From Bacteroidales bacterium (GTDB lineage: Bacteria; Bacteroidota; Bacteroidia; Bacteroidales; UBA932): a stretch of DNA of 32,388 nucleotides. The translations under genes were made by a program, and so were the position numbers. The stretch is from NCBI GenBank assembly GCA_024681565.1, contig JAILAO010000022.1, positions 1-32,388 of the forward strand. Reading direction: 5' to 3'. The notes beneath the pieces were generated by a model. That model made no database searches and was not told the origin of the DNA. It saw nothing but the letters and a program-made list of their open reading frames with translations. Each line of letters starts with the position of its first letter. Position 1 is the stretch's first letter. Of the stretch, positions 29,548-32,388 are shown in pieces.

Positions 29548-30564
29548 TTATTCTCCGTCGGTCTGTGCCGACCATCCCTGCGCGGAAACCGGATGCTCCA
29601 GGCCGTCCGGTGAGACGAGCACGGCACCGACTTCCGGACGCGCCAGATGTCCGATGATGTCAAAAGTCTGGAAATCCTTGCGGAAACGCTCGAACTGCGC
29701 CATCGGGACCACATACAGCAGATGATAATCCTCCCCGCCGTTCATCGCGGCGGAAACGGGGTCCAGGTCCAGTTCCTTGCCCAGCGTAAAACTTCCGCCC
29801 TCAAAAGGAATCTTGTCCGCATAGACCTTGACGCCGTATCCGCTGTCGCGGGACAGGCGCAAAAGCGCGTCGGCAAGCCCCCGGGTCATGAAATACCCGA
29901 ATGCCGGAGCGACACCGGACTCTTCGAGCAACGCCGGGATCTGCGGGGTCAGTTCGGGACGCAGATAAGCCCCGACCAGCATCTTGTACTGCTCCAGACC
30001 CTTCCGGTCCGTGGACCCCTGATCGAACTTGAGACGCTCCCGCTCCAGCACCTGGAGGCCGAGAAAAGCGGCACCCAGGGCCCCGGACACGCAGACCAGG
30101 TCCTTGGACTGCGCCATCGGACGGGCGGCAGAAACGGCGGCGCTGTGGCGGCCGGTCGCGGACAGGGCGATGGTCAGACCGTTCCGGGAAGGCTGGAGAT
30201 CCAGGCTGAGATGCTTATAGCCGTGCTCCCTGGCTGCGGCAGCCAAGCCGCTCCAGAGTTCCTGCACCTGCGGGAAATCCAGTTTCGCGGAAATGCCCAG
30301 CTGCACCGACAGCGTCTCGGGACGCGCCAGCACGGCATACAGTTCTCCGGTCGCACGCAGCACGGCCTTGCGGCCGAGGTGCTTCAGCGGGAAATAGACC
30401 AGGTCGAAATCAATCCCCTCCAGCAGCAGCGCAGCGGCCGTAGAGATGCATTCCTGCGGCTTCGCTTCAAACCACAACGGTTCCTCGAAGGGACGGAAAC
30501 CCGTTCCTTCGAAGAGCTGCCGGATGGCTTCGATCCGGCCCAGTCCGGAAAAGGTCTGCGCCAT
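29548..30564 (-). CDS. ThiL-like (AIR synthase-related) protein lacking most metal-binding aspartates
   Basis: A 338-residue homologue of thiamine-monophosphate kinase (ThiL), which normally phosphorylates ThMP to thiamine diphosphate. The fold is recognisable: FDLVYFPLKHLGRKA (near residue 60), DLVCVSGALGAAFLGLQVLERE, GAYLRPELTPQIP and NGGEDYHLLY (275-284). Compared with Bacteroidales ThiL as I remember it, the N-terminal GDDAAV is absent (WFEAKPQECIST region). TTDLLMEG is AAALLLEG, SDIYAM is GELYAV, GGDTT is SLDLQ (Asp kept), and DISDG is FMTRG (225-229). Catalysis by the known mechanism therefore seems unlikely. The reading frame is intact with normal codon use, so this is not simple decay. 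It overlaps the glyS stop by 1 nt (TGATG), implying coupled translation. It may be a structural or regulatory pseudoenzyme, or bind another ligand. Confidence 0.8.
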   Translation of the reverse strand: MAQTFSGLGRIEAIRQLFEGTGFRPFEEPLWFEAKPQECISTAAALLLEGIDFDLVYFPLKHLGRKAVLRATGELYAVLARPETLSVQLGISAKLDFPQVQELWSGLAAAAREHGYKHLSLDLQPSRNGLTIALSATGRHSAAVSAARPMAQSKDLVCVSGALGAAFLGLQVLERERLKFDQGSTDRKGLEQYKMLVGAYLRPELTPQIPALLEESGVAPAFGYFMTRGLADALLRLSRDSGYGVKVYADKIPFEGGSFTLGKELDLDPVSAAMNGGEDYHLLYVVPMAQFERFRKDFQTFDIIGHLARPEVGAVLVSPDGLEHPVSAQGWSAQTDGE

Positions 30565-32102
30565 CAGAGATTGCGCAGAAGGTTGTTGAGATTGACTTTC
30601 TTGTCGATCAGGGCGCGGAGCCCGTCGATGGGAACGCGCTGCTGCTCCATCGTGTCGCGGTCGCGTACGGTGACGCAGCGGTCATTGAGGGACTCGTGGT
30701 CCACCGTGATGCAATACGGAGTGCCGATCGCATCCTGGCGGCGATAGCGCTTGCCGATGCTGTCTTTCTCTTCGTACTGGCAGTTGAAGTCGTATTTGAG
30801 CAGGTCCATCACCTCCTGGGCGAGTTCGGGCAGACCGTCTTTCTTGACAAGCGGCAGGACCGCGGCCTTGACCGGAGCGAGCGGGGCGGGAATGCTCATC
30901 ACGACGCGGGTCTCGCCGTTCTCCAGCTGCTCTTCATGCAGCGAGTGGGACAGGACCGCGAGGACCATACGGTCCACACCGATGGATGTCTCGACGACAT
31001 ACGGCGTGTAGGCAGCGCCCTCCTCGGGATCGAAATACTCGATCTTCTTGCCGGAGAACTTCTGGTGGTTGCCCAGGTCGAAATTGGTACGGCTGTGGAT
31101 ACCTTCCAGCTCCTTGAAACCGAAGGGGAAATTGAATTCGATATCGGTAGCGGCGTTTGCGTAATGGGCCAGTTTCTCGTGATCATGGAAGCGGTAGTTC
31201 TCCGCGCCCATGCCGAGGTTGACATGCCATTTCATCCGGTTCTCCTTCCACTTGGCAAACCAGTTGAGTTCCGTGCCCGGCTTGATGAAGAACTGCATCT
31301 CCATCTGCTCGAATTCGCGCATGCGGAAGATAAACTGGCGGGCGACGATCTCGTTGCGGAACGCCTTGCCGATCTGGGCGATACCGAAAGGTATCTTCAT
31401 CCGGCCCGTCTTCTGGACATTCAGGTAGTTGACGAAAATGCCCTGGGCCGTCTCCGGACGGAGATAGATCGTGTTGGCGCCTTCGGAGGTGCTTCCCATC
31501 GAGGTGCTGAACATCAGGTTGAACTGCCGGACATCGGTCCAGTTGCAGGTGCCGCTGATCGGGCAGACGATACCGCAGTCGATGATGATCTGGCGGTATT
31601 CCGCGAAATCGGAGGCCTGTTCGGCGGCGACGTAACGGTTGTGGACCTCATCATATTTGGCCTTTTCGCGCAGCACGTTGGGGTTGGTGGCGCGGAACTG
31701 CGCCTCGTCGAAATTCTCGCCGAAACGCTTGCGGCCCTTCTGGACTTCTTTCTCGATTTTCTCTTCGATCTTGGACAGATAATCCTCGATCAGGACATCG
31801 GCGCGGTAGCGCTTCTTGGAATCCTTGTTGTCGATCAGCGGATCATTGAACGCGCTCACGTGGCCGGACGCCTCCCAGATGCGCGGATGCATGAAGATGC
31901 AGGAATCGATGCCGACGATGTTCTCGTTCAGGCGCGTCATCGCGTTCCACCAATACTGCTTGATGTTGTTCTTGAGTTCAACGCCCATCTGACCGTAGTC
32001 ATACACCGCGGCCAGGCCGTCATAGATCTCGCTGGACGGGAAAATGAAACCGTACTCCTTGCAATGTGCCACGAGTACCTTGAACAATTCTTCTTGTGTC
32101 AT
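30564..32102 (-). CDS. glyS: Glycyl-tRNA synthetase, dimeric class II type
   Basis: Charges tRNA-Gly. The 512-residue protein is the alpha2, eukaryote-like form rather than the alpha2beta2 GlyQ/GlyS type. The N-terminus EYGFIFPSSEIYDGLAAVYDYG, RIWEASGHVSAFNDP, class II motif 2 (GIAQIGKAFRNEI, RMREFEQMEMQFF) and motif 3 (VVETSIGVDRMVLAVL) are clear. A C-terminal anticodon-binding domain starts near IPAPLAPVKAAVLPL. A Cys-rich segment (CGIVCPISGTCNW) is present in the insertion domain. The gene has its own predicted promoter (32136-32143) and overlaps the following ThiL-like gene by 1 nt. Confidence 0.97.
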   Translation of the reverse strand: MTQEELFKVLVAHCKEYGFIFPSSEIYDGLAAVYDYGQMGVELKNNIKQYWWNAMTRLNENIVGIDSCIFMHPRIWEASGHVSAFNDPLIDNKDSKKRYRADVLIEDYLSKIEEKIEKEVQKGRKRFGENFDEAQFRATNPNVLREKAKYDEVHNRYVAAEQASDFAEYRQIIIDCGIVCPISGTCNWTDVRQFNLMFSTSMGSTSEGANTIYLRPETAQGIFVNYLNVQKTGRMKIPFGIAQIGKAFRNEIVARQFIFRMREFEQMEMQFFIKPGTELNWFAKWKENRMKWHVNLGMGAENYRFHDHEKLAHYANAATDIEFNFPFGFKELEGIHSRTNFDLGNHQKFSGKKIEYFDPEEGAAYTPYVVETSIGVDRMVLAVLSHSLHEEQLENGETRVVMSIPAPLAPVKAAVLPLVKKDGLPELAQEVMDLLKYDFNCQYEEKDSIGKRYRRQDAIGTPYCITVDHESLNDRCVTVRDRDTMEQQRVPIDGLRALIDKKVNLNNLLRNL

Positions 32103-32121
32103 ATCTGTTTAACTAACTCTG

Positions 32122-32143
32122 TTTGTCTGAACGGACAAAGGTA
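32122..32143 (-). promoter_or_regulatory. glyS promoter with overlapping inverted repeat
   Basis: On the minus strand TACCTTTG (32143-32136) fits the -7 consensus about 33 nt before the glyS ATG. No well-spaced -33 is seen. TTTGTC and GACAAA (32122-32139) form an inverted repeat across the -7 and likely start site, which could act as an operator or as a 5' hairpin in the mRNA. Confidence 0.5.
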
Positions 32144-32144
32144 A

Positions 32145-32388
32145 TCATTTCTGCTCAAATATCTCACGCAATGGACGCATAACGAACTCCCGCTGCTGCA
32201 TGAGCGGATGCGGGATCTGCAGGTCGGGGGTATCCACGCGTTCGTCCCCGTAGAGCAGGATGTCGATGTCGATGGGACGGTCGTGATAGATCCTGCGGCC
32301 TTCCGCGTCATATTCCGGCGCATCCCGCCGTCCCATCTCCCGTTCGATCCGTTTGCAGATACGCAGGAGCGTCTGCGGGCGGCGTGCC
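32145..32388 (-). CDS. folK: Hydroxymethyldihydropterin pyrophosphokinase (5' partial)
   Basis: HPPK transfers pyrophosphate from ATP to 6-hydroxymethyl-dihydropterin in folate synthesis. Only the last 80 residues are in the window; the start lies beyond 32388. The frame reads TLLRICKRIEREMGRR at the edge, then YHDRPIDIDILLYGDE, matching the conserved R-x-I-D-x-D-I-L motif whose two Asp bind magnesium. IPHPLMQQREFVMRPL, the standard C-terminal HPPK block, follows. The stop is 42 nt before glyS, and the gap holds the glyS promoter. Folate genes thyA and folA occur 26 kb away in the same window but not in the same unit. Confidence 0.95.
   Translation of the reverse strand, partial: ARRPQTLLRICKRIEREMGRRDAPEYDAEGRRIYHDRPIDIDILLYGDERVDTPDLQIPHPLMQQREFVMRPLREIFEQK

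Overview
The window is a high-GC (roughly 60% by eye, not computed) stretch of a Bacteroidota chromosome, most likely order Bacteroidales. The evidence is a SusC/SusD pair, a hybrid two-component system (HTCS), TAnnTTTG-type promoter elements upstream of most transcription units, few visible Shine-Dalgarno sequences, and Bacteroidales-style housekeeping proteins. I cannot name the genus. Coding density is very high and no gene-free stretch exceeds 170 bases. I saw no tRNA, rRNA, insertion sequence, CRISPR array or prophage gene.

Layout. (1) 1-2525: mutS, 5' end cut by the window, converging on a leftward cluster. (2) 2532-8611, all minus strand and read right to left: a DUF5106-like/thioredoxin-like lipoprotein, galM, thyA, folA and two tandem NSS-family sodium symporters. 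The first four are linked by 4-nt gaps or start/stop overlaps. (3) 8673-11606: a rightward gene for a predicted HExxH metallopeptidase / beta-propeller / outer-membrane beta-barrel fusion. (4) 11607-29473: a glucuronoxylan-type polysaccharide utilization locus (PUL). Leftward are susC, susD, a GH67 alpha-glucuronidase and a XynE-like SGNH esterase. Rightward are the HTCS sensor-regulator, a GH115 alpha-glucuronidase, a GPH sugar symporter and a cytoplasmic GH43. A strong terminator closes the rightward arm at 29500-29532. (5) 29548-32388, leftward: folK (partial), glyS and a ThiL-like protein that has lost most metal-binding aspartates.

How the PUL likely works (inference from families). SusC/SusD import xylan oligosaccharides across the outer membrane. 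GH115 and GH67 remove (4-O-methyl)glucuronic acid from internal and terminal xylose units, and the SGNH esterase removes acyl groups. The GPH symporter carries products into the cytoplasm, where GH43 hydrolyses them. The HTCS would sense an oligosaccharide in the periplasm and activate both arms. No endo-xylanase is in the window.

Most worth a second look: the catalytically depleted ThiL homologue, the peptidase/propeller/barrel fusion, three TGTTACA boxes over the GH115 promoter, a hairpin plus near-consensus promoter that separates GH67-esterase from susCD, and a 66-nt identical tract shared by the two NSS genes.
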